A stretch of 23,698 nucleotides of DNA, from positions 22,414 through 46,111 of the forward strand of contig JAKIVW010000001.1 of assembly GCA_022750355.1 (NCBI GenBank), written 5' to 3'. The first letter of the stretch is position 1, and the number at the start of each line of letters is the position of its first letter. This stretch comes from Thermoplasmata archaeon. GTDB lineage: Archaea; Thermoplasmatota; Thermoplasmata; Lutacidiplasmatales; UBA184. The position numbers and the translations under genes are program-made. Under the pieces are notes generated by a model. It was not told where the DNA came from. It did no database searches and saw nothing but the letters and a program-made list of their open reading frames with translations. Shown here one piece after another: positions 14,877 through 21,795 of the stretch.

Positions 14877-15131
14877 TTAGGCGGTGGCCAACTCCGAGGC
14901 TCGCTGGGCGGCTCGCCGCCGCTCGGGTCGGGAGAGGTTGTGGGCCGCGAGCAGCGCGGGAGTGGCGAACCGCTCTCCGCACAGCCCGCACACGTAGCCC
15001 GGGCGTTCCGCTTCGGGATTCAGTGCATTGCTCGCGGTCGGGTCTTCGTGTTGGTGGGCAGCCCCCATATGGGCCACCAGATCCACAGGGGACGCGAACA
15101 TCGCGCCGCAGGTCGAACACTCTTCGCTCAT
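14877..15131 (-). CDS. Two-finger C2H2 zinc finger mini-protein
   Basis: An 84-residue protein. Finger one is a full C2H2: Cys5, Cys8, His21, His26 (CSTCGAMF, DLVAHMGAAH). Finger two starts Cys48-x2-Cys51 and keeps His64 (CGLCGERFATPALLAAH), but no second His or Cys follows at the expected distance; Pro69 is there. An Arg-rich helix (ERRRAAQRASELA) ends the protein and could help bind DNA or RNA. The linker (27-46) is acidic and polar. Small C2H2 proteins of this size are common in archaea and probably regulate transcription; the target is unknown. The ATG at 15131 is preceded by an inverted repeat, which may be its own operator. Confidence 0.88.
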   Translation of the reverse strand: MSEECSTCGAMFASPVDLVAHMGAAHQHEDPTASNALNPEAERPGYVCGLCGERFATPALLAAHNLSRPERRRAAQRASELATA

Positions 15132-15148
15132 GGTGATACGATTTCACC
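15132..15148. promoter_or_regulatory. Inverted repeat at the zinc finger gene start
   Basis: ggtga-tacgatt-tcacc: 5-bp perfect arms with a 7-nt centre, ending right at the ATG of the C2H2 gene. An A-rich element (TTCAAAAATCAC, minus strand, 15151-15162) is centred 26 nt from the ATG and could be its TATA. The repeat would then cover the transcription start, as expected for autoregulation. Confidence 0.4.
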
Positions 15149-15322
15149 CCGTGATTTTTGAACTGTCACCGAGGGCCAAGTAGTTTTGTACCGCCCTCGA
15201 AAAAATCACGGCGATTGCCGGACCCGGTGGGGCCAAAATCCCCCGATTGTCGAACCCGTCCACCCTTCTGCGTCGGCGGGTCTCCTCCCCCGGGCCTCCC
15301 GACGCCGCGTCGGTCGGGAAGG

Positions 15323-15366
15323 TAATATCACCCATCGTGACCTCCGGAGAGACGCCGCGGAGGGGG
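15323..15366 (+). promoter_or_regulatory. Promoter and ribosome binding site of the GT4 gene
   Basis: A TATA-like TAATATCA (15323-15330) predicts a transcription start near 15352. GGAGGGGG (15359-15366) sits 6 nt before the GTG at 15373. Together they decide for 15373 over the longer in-frame TTG at 15247 and GTG at 15337, which would lie at or before the transcription start. Confidence 0.6.
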
Positions 15367-15372
15367 CGACCC

Positions 15373-16755
15373 GTGCCTCCACTGTCGATCTGTATCAACA
15401 CTCAAACTCCGCTCGTTCAGTTTCTCCGGCCTCCCGTCGGGGACCGCGGGGAGGGACGGGGGCGGGAGCCGGTCGACCTCGCGCAGTTGACCGAAGGAGT
15501 CGACTATCGAGTGTCCCCCGGTGGCGTCACGCGCATGGTCTATCCGCTGGTCCGCCGGCTCCTCAAGGAGCGTGTCCTCGACCGGGCGCACTGGGTAGCC
15601 CTGAACCCCCACGGTCCGGCGACGGTCCGCTTGGGGGAACTGACCCTGCACAACGTATCGATCGACAGCGAGCGCATGGCGGGGTACGGGATGGTCAAGG
15701 AAGCGATCTGGGGCCGTATCCACGAATTGGACCGGGCGGAGGAGCATGACGAGCTGTTCTGGTCCGAGGCGTTCTCCGAGTATGCCTACTACAATCGCAT
15801 CACCGCCGAACTGATCCAGCGCCTGGACACGGAGTTCGACTTCGATGCGTTCTACGTCCACGATTTCCAGCAGTTGGCCGTCGGGCACATGCTCGGGACG
15901 CTGAAGCCCAAGATCTTTCGGTGGCACATCCCGTTCGATGCGACCTCGATCCCGGAAAAATGGCGCGCCCTCCTGTCGACCTACCTGAACAGCTACGATG
16001 TCCTCGTCATGAGCGCGCGGCGGTACGCGACTTCATTGAAAGCGTTCCGACCCACGGGGAGGATCCTCAAACTGTACCCGTACGTCGACCCCGACGACTA
16101 TTCGATCCCGACCGCGGACCTCGTCGCGGAGACCGCTCGACGGCTCGGGTTGGCGCCGACCGACGAGGTGGCGTTGGTCGTGGCCCGGATGGACCCGATC
16201 AAGGGCCAGGACCTGGCGATCGAGGCCCTCGGGATGCTCGCCGAGAAATACCCCGCCCTCAAGCTGGTCCTCGTCGGGAACGGCAGCTTTTCCGGCTCGG
16301 CGGCGGGGCTCGGACTCTCGAAATCCGCCGTCTGGCGTTCGCACCTCGAGGAGATCGTGAAAGCGCGGGGGCTGGAGGCGAAGGTGCTCTTCACCGGCCA
16401 CCTGGGCCAAGCCGACCTGGACGCGCTATACGAACGGTGCAGTTTCACGCTCCTTCCATCCGTCCAAGAGGGATTCGGGTTGGTCACCGTCGAGAGTTGG
16501 CTCCACGGAAAACCCGCGATCATCACCGAGCGGGCCGGCATCGCCGAGCTGGTCCGGAACGGGTCGAACGGCCTCCTCTTCGACCCCGCCGACCCGAAGT
16601 CGCTCGTCCGGGCGATGCGACTCCTCCTCGACAGCCGGGCCGGCCGGCTCCGTTCCCGGCTGGCCCGCAACGGCCGCATTACGGCCCGAAAGTGCTCGTT
16701 GGACGCGGCCGAGGAGGGCGAAAGCAAAATGTTGGCCGAGGTGACGGAGGCGTAG
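15373..16755 (+). CDS. treT: GT4-family glycosyltransferase, trehalose synthase (TreT)-like
   Basis: A 460-residue cytosolic GT-B retaining glycosyltransferase. The N-terminal domain has ALNPHGPATV and the acceptor-side motif VHDFQQLAVGHML (His163), then KIFRWHIPFD. The C-terminal domain has VVARMDPIKGQDLAIEAL (Arg272 and Lys277, binding donor phosphate), KLVLVGNGS, and EGFGLVTVESW with the E-x7-E pair Glu366/Glu374 for the nucleotide sugar. The HDFQ and RWHxPFD motifs resemble archaeal TreT, which makes trehalose from NDP-glucose and glucose, but related GT4 enzymes use other acceptors, so the symbol is tentative. The stop codon directly abuts the ATG of the MscS gene, so the two are cotranslated. 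Start is GTG at 15373, chosen by ribosome binding site and promoter. Confidence 0.82.
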   Translation: MPPLSICINTQTPLVQFLRPPVGDRGEGRGREPVDLAQLTEGVDYRVSPGGVTRMVYPLVRRLLKERVLDRAHWVALNPHGPATVRLGELTLHNVSIDSERMAGYGMVKEAIWGRIHELDRAEEHDELFWSEAFSEYAYYNRITAELIQRLDTEFDFDAFYVHDFQQLAVGHMLGTLKPKIFRWHIPFDATSIPEKWRALLSTYLNSYDVLVMSARRYATSLKAFRPTGRILKLYPYVDPDDYSIPTADLVAETARRLGLAPTDEVALVVARMDPIKGQDLAIEALGMLAEKYPALKLVLVGNGSFSGSAAGLGLSKSAVWRSHLEEIVKARGLEAKVLFTGHLGQADLDALYERCSFTLLPSVQEGFGLVTVESWLHGKPAIITERAGIAELVRNGSNGLLFDPADPKSLVRAMRLLLDSRAGRLRSRLARNGRITARKCSLDAAEEGESKMLAEVTEA

Positions 16756-17541
16756 ATGACGGTGGTCTCCGAACTCTGGGCCGGGGTCGTTCCGCTCCTG
16801 CCCGTGGCCGTCATCGTCGTGCTCACCCTCCTGCTCGCCTGGTTGGGCGGCCTTCTAGCCGGTCGTCTGATGCGACCCAGCACCCCCCAAATGGCCGGCG
16901 CCGCTCGACGACTGACCATGGCCGTGGTCGGACTGATCGGAGGCACCCTCGCCCTGCAGGCCCTTGGGGTCAGCCCCGACGTGCTCCTTCTGGTCATCGC
17001 GCTGCTGGGAGTGACCGCGCTCGTGGCGTTGCGCGACCCGCTCGGCAACTACGGGGCGAAGTACTTTTCGGACATTTACACGCCGTTCAAGGTCGGCGAC
17101 ACGATCGAGGTGCAGGGGTTCTCAGGGAAGGTCATCGAGATCAACCCGATGACGACCGTGCTCCTCTCGGACAAGGAGCAGCTCGTCTCCGTGCCGAACG
17201 CCTCGATGATCCGGGACGTCGTAGTGAACACCTCACCGCAGGCGTGGAAGGAGGTCACCATCCCCGTCTCGATCAGTGGGAATCTCGACCTGCCCGTGTT
17301 CGAGAGCGAGCTGCTCAAGTCGCTCTCCAAATTGCGCATGCGGCTCGACGTTCGATTCCCCCCCGTCCTGACGACCAAGGCGCGCACCCCGCAATCTACC
17401 GACCTCACGCTGACGCTCATGCTGCGCCGACCGGAGGATCGGGATGCGATCACGGCCGAGGCCAACAAACGGCTCACCGAGGTACTCGAACGCGTGCGGG
17501 GCTCCCGACGGTCCGGTCCTACGACGGGGAACTCGCGTTGA
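16756..17541 (+). CDS. MscS-type mechanosensitive ion channel
   Basis: A 261-residue membrane protein. TM1 spans about 10-36, TM2 about 50-67, and the pore-lining TM3 about 73-105 (LLLVIALLGVTALVALRDPLGNYGAKYF, in two pieces as in MscS). Next comes the beta domain FKVGDTIEVQGFSGKVIEINPMTTVLLSDKEQLVSVPNA (about 111-149) with the G-D and PN signatures, then an alpha/beta C-terminal domain. It opens under membrane tension and releases small solutes on hypo-osmotic shock. The ATG follows the glycosyltransferase stop with no gap, so the two are one operon; release of the solute made by the neighbour is a reasonable role. Its last 23 nt overlap the 3' end of the convergent HAD gene. Confidence 0.93.
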   Translation: MTVVSELWAGVVPLLPVAVIVVLTLLLAWLGGLLAGRLMRPSTPQMAGAARRLTMAVVGLIGGTLALQALGVSPDVLLLVIALLGVTALVALRDPLGNYGAKYFSDIYTPFKVGDTIEVQGFSGKVIEINPMTTVLLSDKEQLVSVPNASMIRDVVVNTSPQAWKEVTIPVSISGNLDLPVFESELLKSLSKLRMRLDVRFPPVLTTKARTPQSTDLTLTLMLRRPEDRDAITAEANKRLTEVLERVRGSRRSGPTTGNSR

Positions 17542-18196
17542 CCCAGTCGCGTACGGGACCTTGCACGAATTCGAGCACGCCCCGGTCGAACCGCCGCCGA
17601 CAGAGGTAATCGGCCGCTCCTCGCGCGGGCCGTCGTGCATTGGCAACGGCCCCGGAAATCGCCGCTCCTTCCAGTAGCTCCACGTCGTTCTCCGCGTCCC
17701 CGATGGCCGCGTACGGTTTCCCGGGCACGCCGAGCAATCGCATCGCCCCTCGGAGACCCGACCGCTTCGTCAAGCCGGCGGGCACGACCATGAGTCGGTC
17801 GACGTTGGGGATCAGGTCGACCGCGAGGCCGGCCACCGCGCGCACGAGCGGCCGTCGTTCGACTCGGGGGACGGAAATCACGACCGAGCCGAGCTCCGGG
17901 TGGAGGGAGGGGAACTCGACCAACCGGCGGCGAACGGCCGCGGCGATCGCACGTCCGACGATCCGGGGCGGGGAGCCACAGGGCGCCTCGACGACCGCCC
18001 CGTTCTCGGAGACCAGGGCATCCCACGGTCCGAACCCGCGAGCGAGACGAGCGAGCTCCGTCTGGGTGCGGCCCGAGACCAGGATCGTGCCGAGCCCCAT
18101 CGCCCGGACCTGACGGAGGGCCCGGCGGGCTTCCGGTGACACCCGGCCGCTGGGCGGCAGGATCGTTCGGTCCAAGTCGGTCGCGAAAACGGCCAA
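17519..18196 (-). CDS. HAD-IIB (Cof-like) sugar or glycolate phosphatase
   Basis: A 225-residue HAD superfamily hydrolase. Motif I is FATDLDRTIL, with nucleophile Asp7 and Asp9; motif II is GTILVSGRT; motif III is Lys in AGLTKRSGLRGAMRLLG; and motif IV is AAIGDAENDVELLEGA (GDxxND). A C2-type cap lies between motifs II and III. This is the subclass of archaeal phosphoglycolate phosphatase (TA0175 type), and of sugar phosphatases including trehalose-6-phosphate and mannosyl-3-phosphoglycerate phosphatases. Neighbours favour a role in compatible-solute metabolism, but the substrate is open. The TTG at 18196 gives the usual length. An ATG at 18391 is in frame, but its 65-residue extension is Arg/Pro-rich and unlike any HAD N-terminus. 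The start is therefore uncertain. Confidence 0.8.
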   Translation of the reverse strand: MAVFATDLDRTILPPSGRVSPEARRALRQVRAMGLGTILVSGRTQTELARLARGFGPWDALVSENGAVVEAPCGSPPRIVGRAIAAAVRRRLVEFPSLHPELGSVVISVPRVERRPLVRAVAGLAVDLIPNVDRLMVVPAGLTKRSGLRGAMRLLGVPGKPYAAIGDAENDVELLEGAAISGAVANARRPARGAADYLCRRRFDRGVLEFVQGPVRDWVNASSPS

Positions 18197-18514
18197 CGCC
18201 GGGCGAGAGATATCGGGAGACTTCGAGCCGAGGACCGCGCGCGGGAGCCAGGTCGGGTGGGTGGGGAACGGAGATCCCGGAATGGGTCCCCGGGAGGGGC
18301 GCGCTCGCCCCCGGACGGAGGTACGGAAACGGCTATGCCCGATTTCCGACTCTTGGCTCTTACGGAAGCGCGGAGACATCGTGACGTTCAACGACGGGTG
18401 CGGGGATAGTTACCGATTTCTCCGGAGCGGCTCCCGGGCGATCGCGCGTCCGGACCGGAGTTCGATGCTCCGAAGCGAAACGGCCGTCGGCGAGACGGAC
18501 GGCAGGAGCTGACC
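18197..18514. other. Divergent intergenic region between HAD and GH15 genes
   Basis: 318 nt without a gene I can support. A weak plus-strand TATA candidate, gatagttacc (18405-18414), lies about 100 nt before the GH15 start. AGGAGCT (18504-18510) is the GH15 ribosome binding site, 4 nt from its GTG. Small open frames here have shadow-like composition. Confidence 0.45.
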
Positions 18515-20392
18515 GTGGAGGGCAAGGGGTCGTCGTCGGTCGGGACGCGTGCGGTCTCGTCGATGGCTCTCACCCCCCCCGTGTCGCCGATCGGGAGCGC
18601 CGCCGTCTCGCTCAACGACTACGGTCTGATCGGGAACGAAAAAACCGGAGCCTTGATCTCCCGTCACGGATCGATCGATTGGGCGTGTCTCCCCCGTTTC
18701 GACAGTCCGAGCGTCTTCGCCCGCCTCCTCGGAGCGGAGAACGGGGGGTTCCACCAGGTGCAGCCCCACGTCCGATACATTTCGCACCAGCTGTATGTTC
18801 CCGGGACGAACGTCCTCACGACGTTCTTCGAGCTGCGCCGGGGGGTCAGCCTCGTCCTGACCGATTTCATGCCGATGGGTCCGCCGGGGTCGACGATCGG
18901 GGGAGATCCCCGCATCATCCGCCGACTGGTGGCCCGGGGGGCCCCGGTCGAAGTGCGGATCGAGGCTGACCCACGGTTCGACTACGGTCGTTCGGTGCCC
19001 CACTGGACCCTCTCGAAGGAGCTCGCGGCCGCGCAGAGTGGCGCGGCCCGGCTCTACTTCACCGCACCATGGCCCTGGCGCGGCGAGAATGCCGGCGTCG
19101 TCGCGCTCGGAAAGGTCGCTCCCGGCCGGCCGGAGTTCGCCCAGGTTCGATGGGGGGATGCGCCGGCCCTGGAACCGTCGGAATCTACGCTCCTCTCGGT
19201 CACCGATGCCTACTGGCGCGGTTGGGTCTCCCCGTCGGATGCCCCACTTCGGCGCGTGGCGGCGCGATGGCACCCTTGGGTGGAACGGTCGGAACTGGTC
19301 CTCAAGCTGCTCTCGCACGCCGACTCCGGCGTGTTCGTGGCAGCGCCCACGACCTCCTTGCCGGAGTGGCCCGGTGGGGGGCGCAACTGGGATTACCGGT
19401 ACGTCTGGATCCGGGACGCGGCGTTCACCGCGCAGGTGTTCCTCCTGCTCGGGCACGTCGGGGAAGCACGGGCCTATGTGGGCTGGGCGCTCGACCGGGC
19501 GGCCGAGGTCCGGGACGGTGGGGAGCTGCGGACCGTCTACACGGTCGACGGCGGCGCACCCCCCGCGGAGGTCGAACTCCCCCACTTGGCCGGATACCGC
19601 GACTCCCGGCCAGTCCGGGTCGGCAACGCCGCGGCGGACCAACGCCAGCTCGACATCTACGGGGAGATACTCGACTCGGCACGACTGCTCGAGCACGTCG
19701 ACCCGGCGTTCGTCCGGGACCGTTGGGCGACGATCGAGTGGTTGGCCCAACGTACGGTGGACCTATGGTCCCTTCCCGACAGCGGAATCTGGGAGTTCCG
19801 GACCCGGCCCGCGCAGTACGTTCATTCGAAGCTCATGTGTTGGGTCGCCCTCGACCGGGCGATCCAGCTGGCGCAAGCGTTCGGGAAGACCGACCCCATC
19901 GACCGGTGGAGACGCGCGGCCGAGGAGATACGGGCCGCGATCCTCTCGCGAGGGTACGACGACCGGCTCGGAGCGTTCGTCCAGGCATTCGACCACCCGG
20001 TCCTGGATGCGAGCGCCCTCCGGATCTCGCTCGACGGACTCCTTCCCGCGAACGACCCCCGGGTGCTCTCCACGATCGCCGCGGTCGAGCAAACGCTCGC
20101 CCGGGGCGCGTTCGTCCAGCGCTACACCGGCGACGACGGACTCGCCGGACCCGAGGGCTCGTTCCTATTGTGCTCCTTCTGGCTGGTCGAATCCCTCGCG
20201 AAAAGCGGCCAGATGGAACGGGCGCTGGAGCACTGGCGAACCCTCCTGGATATCGCCAACCCACTCCTCCTGTTCTCCGAGCAGTTCGACCCGGTCGCGA
20301 AGGAGCCGCTCGGAAACTTTCCTCAGGCGTTCACCCACATCGGAGTGCTCCGGGCGGCGTTCGCTCTCGGGCTCATGTCCACCGAGGCGTAA
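18515..20392 (+). CDS. GH15 glycoside hydrolase, trehalase or glucoamylase
   Basis: A 625-residue inverting glycosidase. Residues about 30-270 form the N-terminal beta supersandwich (LNDYGLIGNEKTGALISRHG, IDWACLPRFDSPSVFARLL). The (alpha/alpha)6 catalytic barrel follows: RNWDYRYVWIRDAAFT, ADQRQLDIYGEILD with general acid Glu384, GIWEFRT, RYTGDDGL, and LLLFSEQFDP with general base Glu589. Both catalytic residues are present. No signal peptide is visible, so it should act in the cytosol. In Thermoplasma relatives GH15 members have been shown to be trehalases, and an intracellular enzyme beside a TreT-like gene fits that better than starch breakdown. Specificity cannot be read from sequence. The GTG start has AGGAGCT 4 nt upstream; an ATG at 18563 is the alternative. 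Confidence 0.9.
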   Translation: MEGKGSSSVGTRAVSSMALTPPVSPIGSAAVSLNDYGLIGNEKTGALISRHGSIDWACLPRFDSPSVFARLLGAENGGFHQVQPHVRYISHQLYVPGTNVLTTFFELRRGVSLVLTDFMPMGPPGSTIGGDPRIIRRLVARGAPVEVRIEADPRFDYGRSVPHWTLSKELAAAQSGAARLYFTAPWPWRGENAGVVALGKVAPGRPEFAQVRWGDAPALEPSESTLLSVTDAYWRGWVSPSDAPLRRVAARWHPWVERSELVLKLLSHADSGVFVAAPTTSLPEWPGGGRNWDYRYVWIRDAAFTAQVFLLLGHVGEARAYVGWALDRAAEVRDGGELRTVYTVDGGAPPAEVELPHLAGYRDSRPVRVGNAAADQRQLDIYGEILDSARLLEHVDPAFVRDRWATIEWLAQRTVDLWSLPDSGIWEFRTRPAQYVHSKLMCWVALDRAIQLAQAFGKTDPIDRWRRAAEEIRAAILSRGYDDRLGAFVQAFDHPVLDASALRISLDGLLPANDPRVLSTIAAVEQTLARGAFVQRYTGDDGLAGPEGSFLLCSFWLVESLAKSGQMERALEHWRTLLDIANPLLLFSEQFDPVAKEPLGNFPQAFTHIGVLRAAFALGLMSTEA

Positions 20393-20490
20393 CCGGCCCT
20401 CGGTCGGAGGGCGTCGAGTTCCCCCGAGGAGGGCGGATCCTCAACCGACCCACGAAGACGGGGGCGGGATCTCCATGATCGAGCGAACGA

Positions 20491-20979
20491 CTACGTGGGG
20501 GAGCCGGGCGTCGAGGTCCGGCGGGGAGGGGAGGTCGAAAAGCGGCCGAGCAACAGCTCCATGCTGTTCGGGAACACCTCTTCGATGTCCCGCGGGCGGG
20601 CGTCGGCGAAGACACGGTCGGCGCTGTTCTGGAACCCGAACTGGACGAGCGTGGCGAGGATGGGCCACACCTGCAGCCCCTTGGTCGAGAGGCGGTACCG
20701 GGGCCGGCGAGGGGCCGTCACAGGCGCGGTGTTCGTGATCAATTGAGCCGCGGCGAGCTCCTTGAGTCGCAACGATAGCGTGCGTTGCAGCAACCCGGGA
20801 TTGTTCTTCAGGATCAGGGAAAAAGAGGCGTCCGGGAAGTAGGCGATATCCCGAAGGATGGTGAGCGTCCACTTCCGCCCGAGGGTCCCGAGCGTGGCTT
20901 CGATTGGACACGATTGGATCGGAACGGCCGGCGGCCCGGGGGAGGGGAAGGGCACGCGGGCCGCCGACGAGCGCGCCAT
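20491..20979 (-). CDS. HxlR-family winged-helix transcription regulator
   Basis: A 162-residue DNA-binding protein. The HxlR pattern is complete: CPIEATLGTLGRKWTLTILRDI (about 24-45), the recognition part FSLILKNNPGLLQRTLSLRLKELAAAQLI (about 53-81), and the wing PRRPRYRLSTKGLQVWPIL. Cys24 lies where many HxlR regulators have a sensor Cys before W-x3-I/L. HxlR proteins act as dimers that respond to reactive or aromatic compounds. The C-terminal tail (about 125-162) is a helix followed by a Pro/Ser/Arg-rich end. It is divergent from the SRPBCC gene with 119 nt between starts. A TATA at 21004-21010 is 28 nt from the ATG, predicting a nearly leaderless mRNA. Confidence 0.9.
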   Translation of the reverse strand: MARSSAARVPFPSPGPPAVPIQSCPIEATLGTLGRKWTLTILRDIAYFPDASFSLILKNNPGLLQRTLSLRLKELAAAQLITNTAPVTAPRRPRYRLSTKGLQVWPILATLVQFGFQNSADRVFADARPRDIEEVFPNSMELLLGRFSTSPPRRTSTPGSPT

Positions 20980-21003
20980 CGTCTCCCCGACTTTCGGGAC
21001 GCT

Positions 21004-21054
21004 GATATAGGTTGGTACTCCGACGGGAGTTCTCGTCCTTGGAAGGTATACTTT
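21004..21054. promoter_or_regulatory. Divergent promoters with central inverted repeat
   Basis: Minus-strand TATA CTATATC (21004-21010) serves the HxlR gene; plus-strand GTATACTTT (21046-21054) serves the SRPBCC gene. Between them ACTCC-gacg-GGAGT (21017-21030) is a perfect 5-bp inverted repeat, a good candidate HxlR operator controlling both genes. Confidence 0.5.
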
Positions 21055-21081
21055 CGTTCCGATGGTGGTTCAAGTAGTTCC

Positions 21082-21094
21082 GGTCCGTTGGACC
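21082..21094 (+). promoter_or_regulatory. Short hairpin before the SRPBCC start
   Basis: GGTCC-gtt-GGACC lies 5 nt before the ATG at 21099, inside the predicted 20-25 nt leader. No ribosome binding site is visible there. The hairpin could limit ribosome access, or the repeat could be a second operator half. Confidence 0.3.
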
Positions 21095-21098
21095 CAAC

Positions 21099-21530
21099 AT
21101 GGTCCTGATCAAAGACGAGGGGAGCCATTTCGACGCACCGCTTTCGACCGTGTGGGAGTTCCTTCAGGGAGAGATGCACGGAGCCGCGCACGTCTCGACC
21201 CGGAACCAACATGTGAAACCGGTCGGCGAGAACGTGGTCGTCCTGTCGATGGAGCAGAACATGAACGGTCAGTGGGTCAAGGTCGTGAACCGGATCACGG
21301 CGCTCCCTCCGCTCGGCGTGGCGATCGAGGTGCTCGAGGGTCCGATGGCGGGGACGAAACTGGTCAACATCTACACCCCGAAGGGGAACAAGACCGGCAT
21401 CGACGTCTACGGGGAGTTCATGTCCCCTCAGATCCCCCCGGCCCAACTCGAGGGCGCCGTTCGGGCGAACCTCCAGCAGGTCTTCGACGAGGACTCCGCG
21501 GCGATCCACGGACTCGTCAGCAAGAAGTAG
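21099..21530 (+). CDS. SRPBCC (START-like) family protein
   Basis: A 143-residue soluble protein with the SRPBCC helix-grip pattern: strand one with SHFDAPLSTVWEFLQGE (about 9-25), several beta strands (VVVLSMEQNMNGQWVKVVNRI, LVNIYTPKGNKTGIDVYGEF), and a long C-terminal helix (AQLEGAVRANLQQVFDEDSAAIHGLV, about 114-139). Such proteins bind hydrophobic ligands or act as cyclases, hydrolases or chaperones; the ligand here is unknown. Divergent from an HxlR regulator, so expression is probably controlled by a small molecule sensed by that regulator. Confidence 0.8.
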   Translation: MVLIKDEGSHFDAPLSTVWEFLQGEMHGAAHVSTRNQHVKPVGENVVVLSMEQNMNGQWVKVVNRITALPPLGVAIEVLEGPMAGTKLVNIYTPKGNKTGIDVYGEFMSPQIPPAQLEGAVRANLQQVFDEDSAAIHGLVSKK

Positions 21531-21591
21531 CGTGCGCTCGCGCGCCCGGGCGAACCCTTTCTTCGCCCACCTGACCTCGCGTCTTCGGGGA

Positions 21592-21611
21592 GGCCGAGTC
21601 GTGCCTCGGCC
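21592..21611 (+). terminator. Hairpin downstream of the SRPBCC gene
   Basis: GGCCGAG-tcgtgc-CTCGGCC: perfect 7-bp arms and a 6-nt loop, 61 nt after the SRPBCC stop. No T-run follows. The remaining 21612-21795 holds no gene I can support. Confidence 0.3.
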
Positions 21612-21795
21612 GTGCCGTTCTGCCCCGCGTGGGAAAGGTGGCATGTAGGTCGGTCGACTGGTCGTCGGTTCGGGCCGCGTGTGATGGAAACGACGATTCC
21701 GATCGAGACCGGCGACTCTCGGCGAGGGAGCGTCCGACCGTCGGTCGCGGGCCGATCCATCGGGGAGGGGACGTGAGGCCCGGCGCCTTTCGACC

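Noticed and set aside
18410..19750. 446-codon minus-strand frame
   Set aside because: It is antisense to the GH15 gene, whose catalytic motifs are clear on the plus strand.
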